DNA from: Clostridia bacterium
GTDB taxonomy: Bacteria > Bacillota > Clostridia > TANB77 > CAG-508
Length of the DNA: 41,127 nucleotides
Assembly: GCA_900758165.1 (NCBI GenBank)
Contig: CAAEQN010000003.1
Location: 1-41,127 of the forward strand
Direction: 5' to 3'
Within the stretch, counting starts at the first letter, position 1, and every line of letters begins with the position of its first letter. Of this stretch, positions 24,892 through 31,940 are shown piece after piece. Below the pieces are notes generated by a model. The model saw nothing but the letters and a program-made list of their open reading frames with translations, searched no databases and was not told the DNA's origin. Both the position numbers and the translations under genes were made by a program.

Positions 24892-24894
24892 CCG
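24892..24894 (-). other. in-frame CGG, +1 recoding site 3 (M14)
   Basis: On the minus strand ATT AAA CTT CGG CTT TGG. Skipping C gives CTT GGC TTT GGC AAA (L-G-F-G-K), matching the IG-x-G turn conserved before the HANEW zinc motif. Confidence 0.78.
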
Positions 24895-25177
24895 AAGTTT
24901 AATACAATACAAAGGCTTACAAAGAACACTGTAACCTATAACAGAGAGTCTTAAGAATGGGTATAAATCAATTAGCGAGTTAATGTTATTTTTCAAAATT
25001 GTAGAATTATATTTAACAGAAGTATCAATAATCATAAAGCACAATATGATGAATTCATCATTTATTCCTTTCTTAAATTTATTATCATTATATTTTACAT
25101 GTCGCAATTTAGAACTTTAAAATAATAATCTTTTTGTCATTTTATAGTGAAATTATATTTAAAAAAACAAAAAAATA

Positions 25178-25206
25178 TTGATAAAAATTAAATTACGTGT
25201 TATCCT
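25178..25206 (+). promoter_or_regulatory. promoter for the DUF5684-like gene
   Basis: TTGATA (25178-25183), 17 bp, TATCCT (25201-25206), about 60 bp upstream of ATG 25266. Confidence 0.5.
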
Positions 25207-25265
25207 AATATAAGTATAAAAAATATAGACAAATTGTAAGAAATTAGAAAGGAAAGCAGTAAAAA

Positions 25266-26228
25266 ATGAAAAAAACAAAAGTAAAAAATATAGTAAAAAT
25301 ATTCGTAATAACAATTATATTAACATTAATAAATATAAATATCAGCAAAGCAGTTACTAGTAAAAAACAAGAATTAACAGATAGTATTGAAACAAAAGAA
25401 AATGTTTTTCAATCTTCTAAAAATAATAAAGAATTAGAGAATTATACAATAGATATATCAAATGAAGAAGAACTAGAAGACACTATAAAAGGGTTAATGC
25501 TTACAATAAATTCTGAAGGAATGTCAAAAGATTTATTATCACAAGCTATAAACATATATACACAAATTACAGAAAAGTATTCTAACAATGAAATTGCAAC
25601 CATTATAGAAGATAATAGAGATGAATTGATTGATAATGGTATTAGTAGTGAAAATTTAGATAATAGTGTTAAAGTGTTAAACAGTATAAATACACAACAA
25701 TTAAAAAAAGTATTAGAAACAGTTGATATAGATGAAGTATCAAATAAAATTGAAAATGGGGAAAACATTGTGACAATAGCAAAAGATATAACAAAAAGCT
25801 TATCTCCAAAAGAAAAAATAAATTTGATTTTTGATATACTATTATCAGCTAATGCAATAAAAACTGCATTGATAATAATTGTTGTATTATTTGTGTATAG
25901 AACACTTTTAAGATGTGTAATATATAAAAAAGCTAAAAAGCAGGCATGGGCACCATTTGTACCAATATATAGAAATATAGTAATGCTTAAAATTTGTAAT
26001 ATGAGTCCATGGTGGTTATTATTATTACTTCTTCCTGTGGTAGGATGGCTATTCTTATGGGTAATATATGTAGCAAGCAGATTTATGTTGGCAGAAGGAT
26101 TTAACAAAGGTGTTGGATTTGCATTTGGATTATGGTTATTACCAATAATATTTGAAAGTATAATAGTATTCTCTAAAAAAACAAAGTATATAGGTTTTGA
26201 AGAAGAGGATGAAGAAGTATTAGAATAA
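25266..26228 (+). CDS. membrane protein with C-terminal DUF5684-like domain
   Basis: A 320-residue protein. A signal peptide or membrane anchor at about 8-26 is followed by a charged helical extracytoplasmic region (about 30-190). Then come four membrane segments (about 196-215, 238-258, 262-275, 280-300). The stretch QAWAPFVPIYRNIVMLKICN, the following PWW and a P-V-x-G-W turn are the pattern of DUF5684, a domain of unknown function sometimes found next to signal peptidases. I do not know its role. It ends 25 bp before pyruvate kinase and may be cotranscribed with it. Confidence 0.7.
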   Translation: MKKTKVKNIVKIFVITIILTLININISKAVTSKKQELTDSIETKENVFQSSKNNKELENYTIDISNEEELEDTIKGLMLTINSEGMSKDLLSQAINIYTQITEKYSNNEIATIIEDNRDELIDNGISSENLDNSVKVLNSINTQQLKKVLETVDIDEVSNKIENGENIVTIAKDITKSLSPKEKINLIFDILLSANAIKTALIIIVVLFVYRTLLRCVIYKKAKKQAWAPFVPIYRNIVMLKICNMSPWWLLLLLLPVVGWLFLWVIYVASRFMLAEGFNKGVGFAFGLWLLPIIFESIIVFSKKTKYIGFEEEDEEVLE

Positions 26229-26253
26229 TAGAATAAGGAAGGAATGGTAAACA

Positions 26254-27687
26254 ATGAAGGATTTAAGAAAAACTAAAATAGTAGGTACAATAGGACCCGC
26301 AAGTGAAAACAGATTAGAGGAATTATTTGATGCAGGGTTAAATGTAACAAGAATAAATTATTCTCATGGAAGTTGGGCTGAACAAAAGGAAAAGACAGAG
26401 AAGATATTAAAAATAAGAGCTGAAAGAGAATTACCAATAGCCTTAATATTAGATATGCAAGGACCAGAAATTAGAACAGGAAAAATAGAAAATAATGGAA
26501 AAGTAGAATTGGTAGATGGACAAAAATTTACACTTGTAAATGAAGATGTATTAGGAAATAAAGAAAAAGTTTCTGTATCATATAAAGAATTATATAAAGA
26601 TGTTAAACCTGGTTCTAAAGTATTAATAGATGATGGTGCTGTAGAGCTAGAAATTGATGAAATCGTAGGTAAAGACATCGTTTGTACAGTTATACATGGA
26701 AATACTTTAAGTAGTAGAAAAACAATAAGTCTTCCAGGAACAGCAGTACGTTTACCAGCATTAAAAGAAAAAGATATAGAGGACTTAAAAACAGCTTGCG
26801 AGCATGATTATGATTATGTTGCAATGTCTTTTACAAGAAATAAAGATGATATAAATCAAGTTAGAAAAGTTTTAGACGAAAATGGCGGAAAAGATATAAA
26901 GATAATAACAAAAGTAGAAAATACAGAGGGTATTGAAAACATGGAAGAGATAGTAGCTAATGCTGATGTTCAAATGATTGCACGTGGAGATATGGCTACA
27001 GAAACTGATTTTACAGAACCACCAATTATGCAAAAAAGGTTTATAAAACTTTGCAACAAAGTAAATAAACCATCAATTACAGCAACACAAATGTTAGAAT
27101 CCATGATTCATCAACCATTACCAACAAGAGCAGAAGCAAGTGATGTTGCTAATGCAATATTTGATAGAACCAGTGCTATAATGTTATCTGGAGAATGTGC
27201 TATAGGTGAATATCCAGTAAAATGTGTTCAAACAATGGATAAAATAGCAAGAAGAGTAGAAAAAGAAATAAGATATTGGAGAAGATTTGATATAAATGAA
27301 GATTTAGAATTAACTTCATTGGAGGAACATGTAGCATATGCAACTTGTATAACTGCTAAAAATATGAAAGCTGATGCCATAATTTGTTATACAAATACAG
27401 GAGATTCTGCAAGAAATTTAGCTGGACTAGGAGCAGCTTGCCCAATACTTGCAATAACAGATAATAGAAGAACATTTAATCAATTAGCTCTTGTATGGAA
27501 TGTAACTCCTCTATATATTGAAGCAAAAGAAACCATAAATGATACAATTTATACTGGCGTTGAGAAATTAAAAGAAAAACAAATATTAGAAAAAGGAGAT
27601 CTTGTTGTAATAGCTGGCGGACATGAAATAATGGAAAAAGTTGAATCTCCGATAAACAAAACATTAGGAGGAATATTAAGAATATAA
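26254..27687 (+). CDS. pyk: pyruvate kinase
   Basis: A 477-residue glycolytic enzyme converting phosphoenolpyruvate and ADP to pyruvate and ATP. TKIVGTIGPAS at the start, INYSHGSW, the active-site helix ITKVENTEGIENMEEIV, MIARGDMATE and ATQMLESM are all standard. The length is that of the short form, without the extra C-terminal phosphohistidine domain found in Bacillus. CGG occurs only across codons (GGC GGA). It ends at a strong terminator. Confidence 0.97.
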   Translation: MKDLRKTKIVGTIGPASENRLEELFDAGLNVTRINYSHGSWAEQKEKTEKILKIRAERELPIALILDMQGPEIRTGKIENNGKVELVDGQKFTLVNEDVLGNKEKVSVSYKELYKDVKPGSKVLIDDGAVELEIDEIVGKDIVCTVIHGNTLSSRKTISLPGTAVRLPALKEKDIEDLKTACEHDYDYVAMSFTRNKDDINQVRKVLDENGGKDIKIITKVENTEGIENMEEIVANADVQMIARGDMATETDFTEPPIMQKRFIKLCNKVNKPSITATQMLESMIHQPLPTRAEASDVANAIFDRTSAIMLSGECAIGEYPVKCVQTMDKIARRVEKEIRYWRRFDINEDLELTSLEEHVAYATCITAKNMKADAIICYTNTGDSARNLAGLGAACPILAITDNRRTFNQLALVWNVTPLYIEAKETINDTIYTGVEKLKEKQILEKGDLVVIAGGHEIMEKVESPINKTLGGILRI

Positions 27688-27722
27688 TATTTATAAATAA
27701 TAAAAATTTTATAAAACCTTAT

Positions 27723-27760
27723 AAAAAACTTTAAGCTTTAAAAGACTTAAAGTTTTTTTT
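27723..27760 (+). terminator. rho-independent terminator of pyk
   Basis: AAAAAACTTTAAG (27723-27735) / CTTAAAGTTTTTT (27746-27758), a perfect 13-bp stem with T-run to 27760. Confidence 0.88.
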
Positions 27761-27850
27761 AGTAACTATTTTACAAAAAAATACATAATATGCAATATAG
27801 CATAAATTTTATATACAATTGCTAAAAGATAATTAAAAGGAGGAAAAACA

Positions 27851-28222
27851 ATGTACAGATTTAATAACAACAGAAGCTGTTGCACATGTCAATGTAATAA
27901 TATGAATGCTACTAGTCCACTTGAGACATTATGTGAAAATGTACAAAGCAATAATAACATGTGTAATTGTAATAATGAATATAATCAATGCCAATGCGGA
28001 TTTAAAGAAGAAGAAAGTGTATTTCCATTAAATCCAATGCTAGGACAGAGTTATGTTCCAATACAAACTATGACAGATACATTTACGCCATGTTGTGGAC
28101 TAAAAAATGGAACAATATTTCCAGAACTTGTGAGTCCTTATTATCCTTGCCAAAGTGTAGAAGATATAGAATATATAAGGCAAAGAAATACTATTGGAAA
28201 GGGGTGCAATTCATGCCTTTAA
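27851..28222 (+). CDS. cotJA: spore coat protein CotJA, cysteine-rich
   Basis: A 123-residue spore-coat protein. The conserved CotJA core LGQSYVPIQTMTDTFTPCCG, with GLKNGTIFPEL after it, lies at about 62-95. The family is usually shorter; here an N-terminal extension is rich in Asn and Cys. In total 14 of 123 residues are Cys (nine before residue 52), which suggests disulphide cross-linking or metal binding in the coat. Strong site AAAAGGAGGA. It overlaps cotJB by 10 nt. A mother-cell sigma-E promoter is expected; only a weak TATACAAT-like box is seen near 27813. Confidence 0.9.
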   Translation: MYRFNNNRSCCTCQCNNMNATSPLETLCENVQSNNNMCNCNNEYNQCQCGFKEEESVFPLNPMLGQSYVPIQTMTDTFTPCCGLKNGTIFPELVSPYYPCQSVEDIEYIRQRNTIGKGCNSCL

Positions 28223-28599
28223 ATTATAATTTTAATCAAATAGATGATTGTAGTTATGAACCAACAGGAATAAATGCACAATTTGGATATAACACAACTA
28301 ATTTATTTAACAATGACAATATGAATCAGCAATCATGTTGCAAAGCAAGAGACGAACTAGGAGAAAAAATGTTATCAGAAATAAGATGTTTAAAATTTGC
28401 TATAACAGATTTAGGAGAATATTTAAATACACATCCAGATGATGAAAGAGCATTGTGTTTACATCAAGAATACTGTAACCAATTAAAAGATTTATCTGAT
28501 AAATATCAAAGAGTATATGGCCCTCTTAGTATATATTTCCCTTGCAATAGTTGGAGATGGCTAGAAAATCCATGGCCATGGGAAAGGAGTGAAGATTAA
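28213..28599 (+). CDS. cotJB: spore coat protein CotJB
   Basis: A 128-residue coat protein. The CotJB domain lies at about 45-128: EKMLSEIRCLKFAITDLGEY, THPDDERAL and YGPLSIYFPCNSWRWLENPW followed by PW. It has an Asn-rich N-terminal extension. The ATG at 28213 follows AAAGGGGTG and overlaps the end of cotJA; the stop overlaps the cotJC start (TAATG), so the three are translated together. Confidence 0.9.
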   Translation: MPLNYNFNQIDDCSYEPTGINAQFGYNTTNLFNNDNMNQQSCCKARDELGEKMLSEIRCLKFAITDLGEYLNTHPDDERALCLHQEYCNQLKDLSDKYQRVYGPLSIYFPCNSWRWLENPWPWERSED

Positions 28600-29204
28600 T
28601 GTGGACTTATAATAAAATTTTACAATATCCAATAAATCTAAAAAACAGAAATCCTCAAATGGCTAAAGTTATTATTTCTCAATATGGGGGACCTGATGGA
28701 GAATTAGCAGCTTCTTTAAGATATTTATCACAAAGATTTGCTATGCCAGACCAAAAAGCAAAAGCTACATTAAATGATATTGGTACAGAAGAATTAGCTC
28801 ATTTAGAAATGGTTGGAACATTGGTACACCAATTAACAGATGGAGTGTGTCCAGAGGAACTAAAAAAAGCGGGACTTGGGCCATATTATACAGATCATGG
28901 GGTAGATGTATATCCACAATCTGCAGCAGGGGTGCCATTTGATGCTACATGTCTAGCATGCAAAGGTGACGCAATAGCAAATTTACAAGAAGATTTAGCA
29001 GCAGAACAAAAAGCTAGAGCTACTTATGAAAAACTAATAGATTTGTGCGCAGATGATAGTGATGTTGTAGATGTATTAAGATATTTAAGACAAAGAGAGA
29101 TTGTACATTTCCAAAGATTTGGTGAAGCTTTAAGAGGAGTACAAGACAAAATGGCAGAAAAGAAATTTTATATGAACAGAACTAATCAGGTAGAAGAAAG
29201 CTAA
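28599..29204 (+). CDS. cotJC: manganese catalase-like spore coat protein CotJC
   Basis: A 201-residue ferritin-fold protein of the Mn-catalase family, located in the inner coat of spores. The four-helix metal ligands are visible as E35 (DGELAAS), E65 and H68 (TEELAHLEM), and a second ExxH (REIVHFQRF). YGGPDGELAASLRYLSQRFA and DIGTEELAHLEM are the family hallmarks. The CotJ operon is under mother-cell control in Bacillus. A very small gene follows after 16 bp. Confidence 0.95.
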   Translation: MWTYNKILQYPINLKNRNPQMAKVIISQYGGPDGELAASLRYLSQRFAMPDQKAKATLNDIGTEELAHLEMVGTLVHQLTDGVCPEELKKAGLGPYYTDHGVDVYPQSAAGVPFDATCLACKGDAIANLQEDLAAEQKARATYEKLIDLCADDSDVVDVLRYLRQREIVHFQRFGEALRGVQDKMAEKKFYMNRTNQVEES

Positions 29205-29220
29205 AGAAAAGAGGTGTAAT

Positions 29221-29331
29221 ATGGATAATTATAATTTAAATTACTGTATAAGCCCTAGACAAGTTGAATTACTAAAAAACATGAATTTGGTTTGGAAACA
29301 ACATATAATGTGGACCAGAATGTTATTTTAA
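29221..29331 (+). CDS. 36-residue protein with WxQHxxWTR-like motif
   Basis: A short gene with a clear binding site (AGAGGTG) before ATG 29221, last in the cotJ operon. The product ends ELLKNMNLVWKQHIMWTRML followed by F. It resembles the start of small clostridial proteins with an LWEQHVxWTR core that normally continue into a second helix; here the stop comes just after WTRMLF. It may be a truncated member or a real micro-protein. Function unknown. Confidence 0.5.
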   Translation: MDNYNLNYCISPRQVELLKNMNLVWKQHIMWTRMLF

Positions 29332-29335
29332 ATAT

Positions 29336-29376
29336 AAAACATGCAATTAAACTATAAAATTTAATTGCATGTTTTT
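29336..29376 (+). terminator. terminator of the cotJ operon
   Basis: AAAACATGCAATTAAA (29336-29351) / TTTAATTGCATGTTTT (29360-29375), a perfect 16-bp stem with T-run. Confidence 0.9.
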
Positions 29377-29438
29377 AACAGTATAAAAATTTATAAATTT
29401 TGAATTATATTGTAAGCATTATGGCACTAAAATATTAA

Positions 29439-30023
29439 TTATTTTATAGGCTCTAAACATTTGTAAATAATGTTTTCCAAGTCTGTAACGTCTATAATAG
29501 ACTTAATACTTGCATTTAGAATATCTTTAGCATCTACATTATGAAGATTTAAACGATAATTGTATTTTAAAGCAATTTGTCTCATAAATTCTCTAGTTGT
29601 CCTTCCGTTTCCTTCTCTAAAAGGATGTAGAACATTTAATTCTGACCAATAATATGCTAGCCTTTGTGAAAAAGATTTTTTTGAAAGGGAAGATAAATCT
29701 TCCTTGTTCAACTGTTCCAATAATTTTGTCAATTCACTTTCTATATATTGCCATTGGGCAAATTGAAAATAGCCTTTTGCGATATTTTCGTTTCTAAATA
29801 ATCCTGCAAAAGGATAGATTTCTTCAAATAAAAATTTATGAATACTTACAAAATGATGTATATCGAATTTTCCAGTGATTCCTTTTTTTTCTAATGCCAT
29901 TAGCTTTAAAGCAACTACACTTTTTTCGTAATTTTCTAATTTATTAAAATCTTTTATATTTAGTTTATTAACCAAGGTATTTGTACCAGGATAGCAATAA
30001 ACAGAATTTTCAGCTTCATACAT
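29439..30023 (-). CDS. Fic-domain toxin (AMP transferase-like)
   Basis: A 194-residue Fic protein. The motif HPFREGNGR (133-141, catalytic H133) is complete, followed by TTREF. KFLFEEIYPFAGLFR and YIESELTKL fit the Fic fold. Most Fic proteins transfer AMP from ATP to a Tyr, Ser or Thr of a target; the target is unknown here. There is no inhibitory motif inside this protein; it lies in the small upstream gene at 30135-30302, so the pair looks like a class I Fic toxin-antitoxin. Start: ATG 30023 after AAAGGA. Confidence 0.92.
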   Translation of the reverse strand: MYEAENSVYCYPGTNTLVNKLNIKDFNKLENYEKSVVALKLMALEKKGITGKFDIHHFVSIHKFLFEEIYPFAGLFRNENIAKGYFQFAQWQYIESELTKLLEQLNKEDLSSLSKKSFSQRLAYYWSELNVLHPFREGNGRTTREFMRQIALKYNYRLNLHNVDAKDILNASIKSIIDVTDLENIIYKCLEPIK

Positions 30024-30080
30024 ATAAACTTGAGTCCTTTCATGGTAGATTATATATATTATAACATAAATCTAACAATA

Positions 30081-30106
30081 AATTCGTACATTTTTATGTA
30101 CGAATT
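30081..30106. promoter_or_regulatory. 11-bp palindrome between antitoxin and Fic genes
   Basis: AATTCGTACAT (30081-30091) / ATGTACGAATT (30096-30106) with a TTTT loop, a perfect stem. There is no T-run on the minus strand, so it is not a simple terminator. It could be an operator, an RNA processing site or a translation control hairpin for the toxin. Confidence 0.55.
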
Positions 30107-30134
30107 AGAAATAAAATTTACGCATAATAAATAA

Positions 30135-30302
30135 TTAGAAAACCATATTTTTAACTATTTGCATAGCATCTTCCATAGATATTTTGTTGTCTGCAAAATC
30201 GCTTAATAAAGAAATATCGCTTTGTGTTAAATTCTGATTTTCTATTTCCATTGAAGTTTTTATATTATTAATTATTCTTATTTTTTCTTCTTCAGGAATC
30301 AT
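30135..30302 (-). CDS. VbhA-like Fic antitoxin
   Basis: A 55-residue protein (MIPEEEKIRIINNIKTSMEI at the start). S17-M-E-I-E21-N22 matches the Fic inhibitory motif (S/T)xxxE(G/N), in which Glu blocks the ATP gamma-phosphate site. NKISMEDAMQIVKNM fits the helical C-terminus of VbhA-like antitoxins. Strong site AAAGGAG before ATG 30302. It lies upstream of the Fic gene in the same orientation, with 111 bp between them. Confidence 0.8.
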   Translation of the reverse strand: MIPEEEKIRIINNIKTSMEIENQNLTQSDISLLSDFADNKISMEDAMQIVKNMVF

Positions 30303-30338
30303 TTTATATCTCCTTTAAAATAAAATCACTACATATTT

Positions 30339-30347
30339 ATTATACCA
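30339..30347 (-). promoter_or_regulatory. extended -10 promoter of the Fic toxin-antitoxin operon
   Basis: On the minus strand TGG-TATAAT (30347-30339), an extended -10 box about 37 bp upstream of the antitoxin start; the -35 is weak. Confidence 0.55.
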
Positions 30348-30470
30348 TAAAATAAGCAAAAATACCAGCTTTTTAAAGAAATTAATATAAAAAATTGGTA
30401 CTTTGTAGAGTACATTTACCTGTTACTTTGCAAAAATTGAACTTAAAAAACATAAATGCAAAAGTATAAT

Positions 30471-30503
30471 AAAAAATGCTCTTAAATGTAACTTTAAGAG
30501 CAT
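30471..30503 (-). terminator. terminator of the Mn-pyrophosphatase gene
   Basis: On the minus strand ATGCTCTTAAA (30503-30493) pairs with TTTAAGAGCAT (30486-30476) and is followed by T residues. It starts 7 bp after the stop codon. Confidence 0.88.
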
Positions 30504-30509
30504 AAATTC

Positions 30510-31433
30510 TTATCCTAAATTATTTAAAATGTTTGGTAACATTTGTTTTTTTCTAGATACTACATTATTTAACATAGCAGTATTATTTTCTAGGCTAACT
30601 CCAAATGCTTTTTCAACAGTATTTACTTTATCTCCAATAGCTATAATTTTTGAATTGGCATTTAAAATATCTGTTGCAGCAAACATATAAAAGTCTAAAT
30701 TTTTATCTTTAATTTCTTGATTGATAGCTTCTTCTAATTCAGCTTGTCTACTAAATACAGAGTCTAAATCAACAGCATTTACTTGAGAAATTTCAAATTT
30801 GGCATTCTTATCATTAAATTCTTTAGAGTCTATATTAATAACTTGATATGGAGTAAATTCACTAATATCAGTACCTGCTTTTAACATTTCTTTACCATAT
30901 GTATCAATATCAACACCAGCAATTTGAGATAATTTTGTTGCAACTTGTTTATCTTCATTAGTACATGTTGGTGATTTAAATAATAGAGTGTCAGAAACAA
31001 TTGCACTAAGCATTAGTCCTGCTATTTGAGAATCTATCTCTACATCATTTTGTTTATATAATTTATATAATATTGTTGCTGTACATCCAACTGGCTCTGC
31101 TACATAGTATAAAGGATTTATAGTTTCAAGTTTTACTCTATGATGGTCAACAACCATTTTAATATTAGCTTTTTCAATACCTTTAACGCTTTGAGCAAAT
31201 TCGTTGTGATCAACCATTGCAACATCGCAATTTTCATCAATACTTTCTAAAGTTTGAGGTTCTTCAACTTCAAATGTTTTTAATGCGTATGCAGTTTCTT
31301 TATTAATATTTCCTAATTTATATGCAACAGCATCATATCCTAAAGCCTTTTGTAAATTAGCAAAAACTATAGATGATGCTATTGAGTCTGTATCTGGTTT
31401 TTCATGTCCAAAAACATATAATTTATTTCCCAT
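30510..31433 (-). CDS. ppaC: manganese-dependent (family II) inorganic pyrophosphatase
   Basis: A 307-residue DHH-superfamily pyrophosphatase, unrelated in fold to the family I enzyme at 5557-6090. FGHEKPDTDSIASSI (metal ligands H10, D14 and D16), VAMVDHNE, MVVDHHRV (DHH) and SRKKQMLP near the C-terminus (substrate-binding SRKKQ) are all present. There is no CBS insertion, so it is the unregulated short form. Start: ATG after AAAAGGAG. Confidence 0.96.
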   Translation of the reverse strand: MGNKLYVFGHEKPDTDSIASSIVFANLQKALGYDAVAYKLGNINKETAYALKTFEVEEPQTLESIDENCDVAMVDHNEFAQSVKGIEKANIKMVVDHHRVKLETINPLYYVAEPVGCTATILYKLYKQNDVEIDSQIAGLMLSAIVSDTLLFKSPTCTNEDKQVATKLSQIAGVDIDTYGKEMLKAGTDISEFTPYQVINIDSKEFNDKNAKFEISQVNAVDLDSVFSRQAELEEAINQEIKDKNLDFYMFAATDILNANSKIIAIGDKVNTVEKAFGVSLENNTAMLNNVVSRKKQMLPNILNNLG

Positions 31434-31506
31434 AATAAAATCTCCTTTTTAATTACATATATAAAATAAATAATCTAAAGATATATAATATTTTTTATAT
31501 ATCTAA

Positions 31507-31800
31507 CTATTTAATTATACCATATTTTACTAAAAAGGTCAACATTATGTAAGTATAATTTAAAGCAGCAAACCCCATCATTTTATCTTTAATAGGAGTC
31601 TCGTCAGGAACTTCGCCGTATTTAGTAAATTCTGAATTTACTCGATCTAAAAGTTTGCCATATTCTGAATACTGCCAAGTAAGGTTTTCTTTCATATTTT
31701 TGTCTCCTACTTTTTTTATAACATAGGAGATAGAATCCATTCCCATTTTAGCAGCTTTGTTAATCTCATTTAAAATAGTTAAATTAATATTATTATCCAT
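31507..31800 (-). CDS. small helical protein of unknown function
   Basis: A 97-residue, probably all-helical protein beginning MDNNINLTILNEINKAAKMG. The layout (two long helices, then Y-x-x-x-x-x-R, then a short hydrophobic C-terminus) recalls small ferritin-like or DUF2383-like clostridial proteins, but I cannot assign it. Strong site GGAGGAAG. It lies 73 bp upstream of the Mn-pyrophosphatase in the same orientation and could be cotranscribed. Divergent from addA. Confidence 0.6.
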   Translation of the reverse strand: MDNNINLTILNEINKAAKMGMDSISYVIKKVGDKNMKENLTWQYSEYGKLLDRVNSEFTKYGEVPDETPIKDKMMGFAALNYTYIMLTFLVKYGIIK

Positions 31801-31940
31801 AAAACTTCCTCCAGAAAGAAATTATTAAAAATATTATAACCAATGAAAAAATAAAAACGCATAAAACTTTATTTTTAAATAGAAATATGGTAAAATTGCA
31901 ACATAGAAATTGATATTTTAGCAGGAAGGAAAATTATAAA

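Larger units (their letters stand above)
24576..25035 (-). pseudogene. M14 zinc carboxypeptidase-like gene, N-terminal part, split by element
   Basis: The N-terminal part of the same peptidase, from ATG 25035 (MIIDTSVKYNSTILKNNINS). It contains the first zinc motif H61-A-N-E64-W and VPMVNPDGVDL, and ends NGWKANIRGV at the element edge. One CGG (24894-24892) breaks the frame; skipping C restores IKL-GFGKKKVFYIATTHANE. The codon count is exact: 47 + 106 codons here and 89 + 62 in the other part. No strong binding site precedes ATG 25035. AAAGGA does precede an overlapping 9-codon frame whose stop overlaps this ATG (ATGA). In its integrated form the truncated product lacks H213 and E274 and would be inactive. 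Confidence 0.85.

Noticed and set aside
20729..24894. Reassignment of CGG to another amino acid
   Set aside because: Reading CGG as any single amino acid does not restore the reading frame; a one-base skip is required at each site.
20729..24894. Sequencing or assembly error as the cause of the four frame breaks
   Set aside because: The sites are not in homopolymer runs and occur on both strands in two genes, always in the same codon context. I cannot exclude it without reads, so it is kept as a refutation test.
20542..25035. Treating the M14 gene and the recombinase as ordinary decayed pseudogenes
   Set aside because: All four lesions are the same kind (an extra C making CGGN before a Gly codon), there are no other stops or deletions, and all catalytic residues survive. 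Random decay would not produce one repeated pattern.
25005..25059. A leader peptide (9 codons, good SD) overlapping the M14 start as ATGA
   Set aside because: Too short to separate from chance. It is noted as a possible translational coupling only.
25442..26254. A long open frame on the minus strand opposite the DUF5684-like gene
   Set aside because: It is the antisense of a gene with clear membrane segments and has low-complexity Ser/Asn composition.
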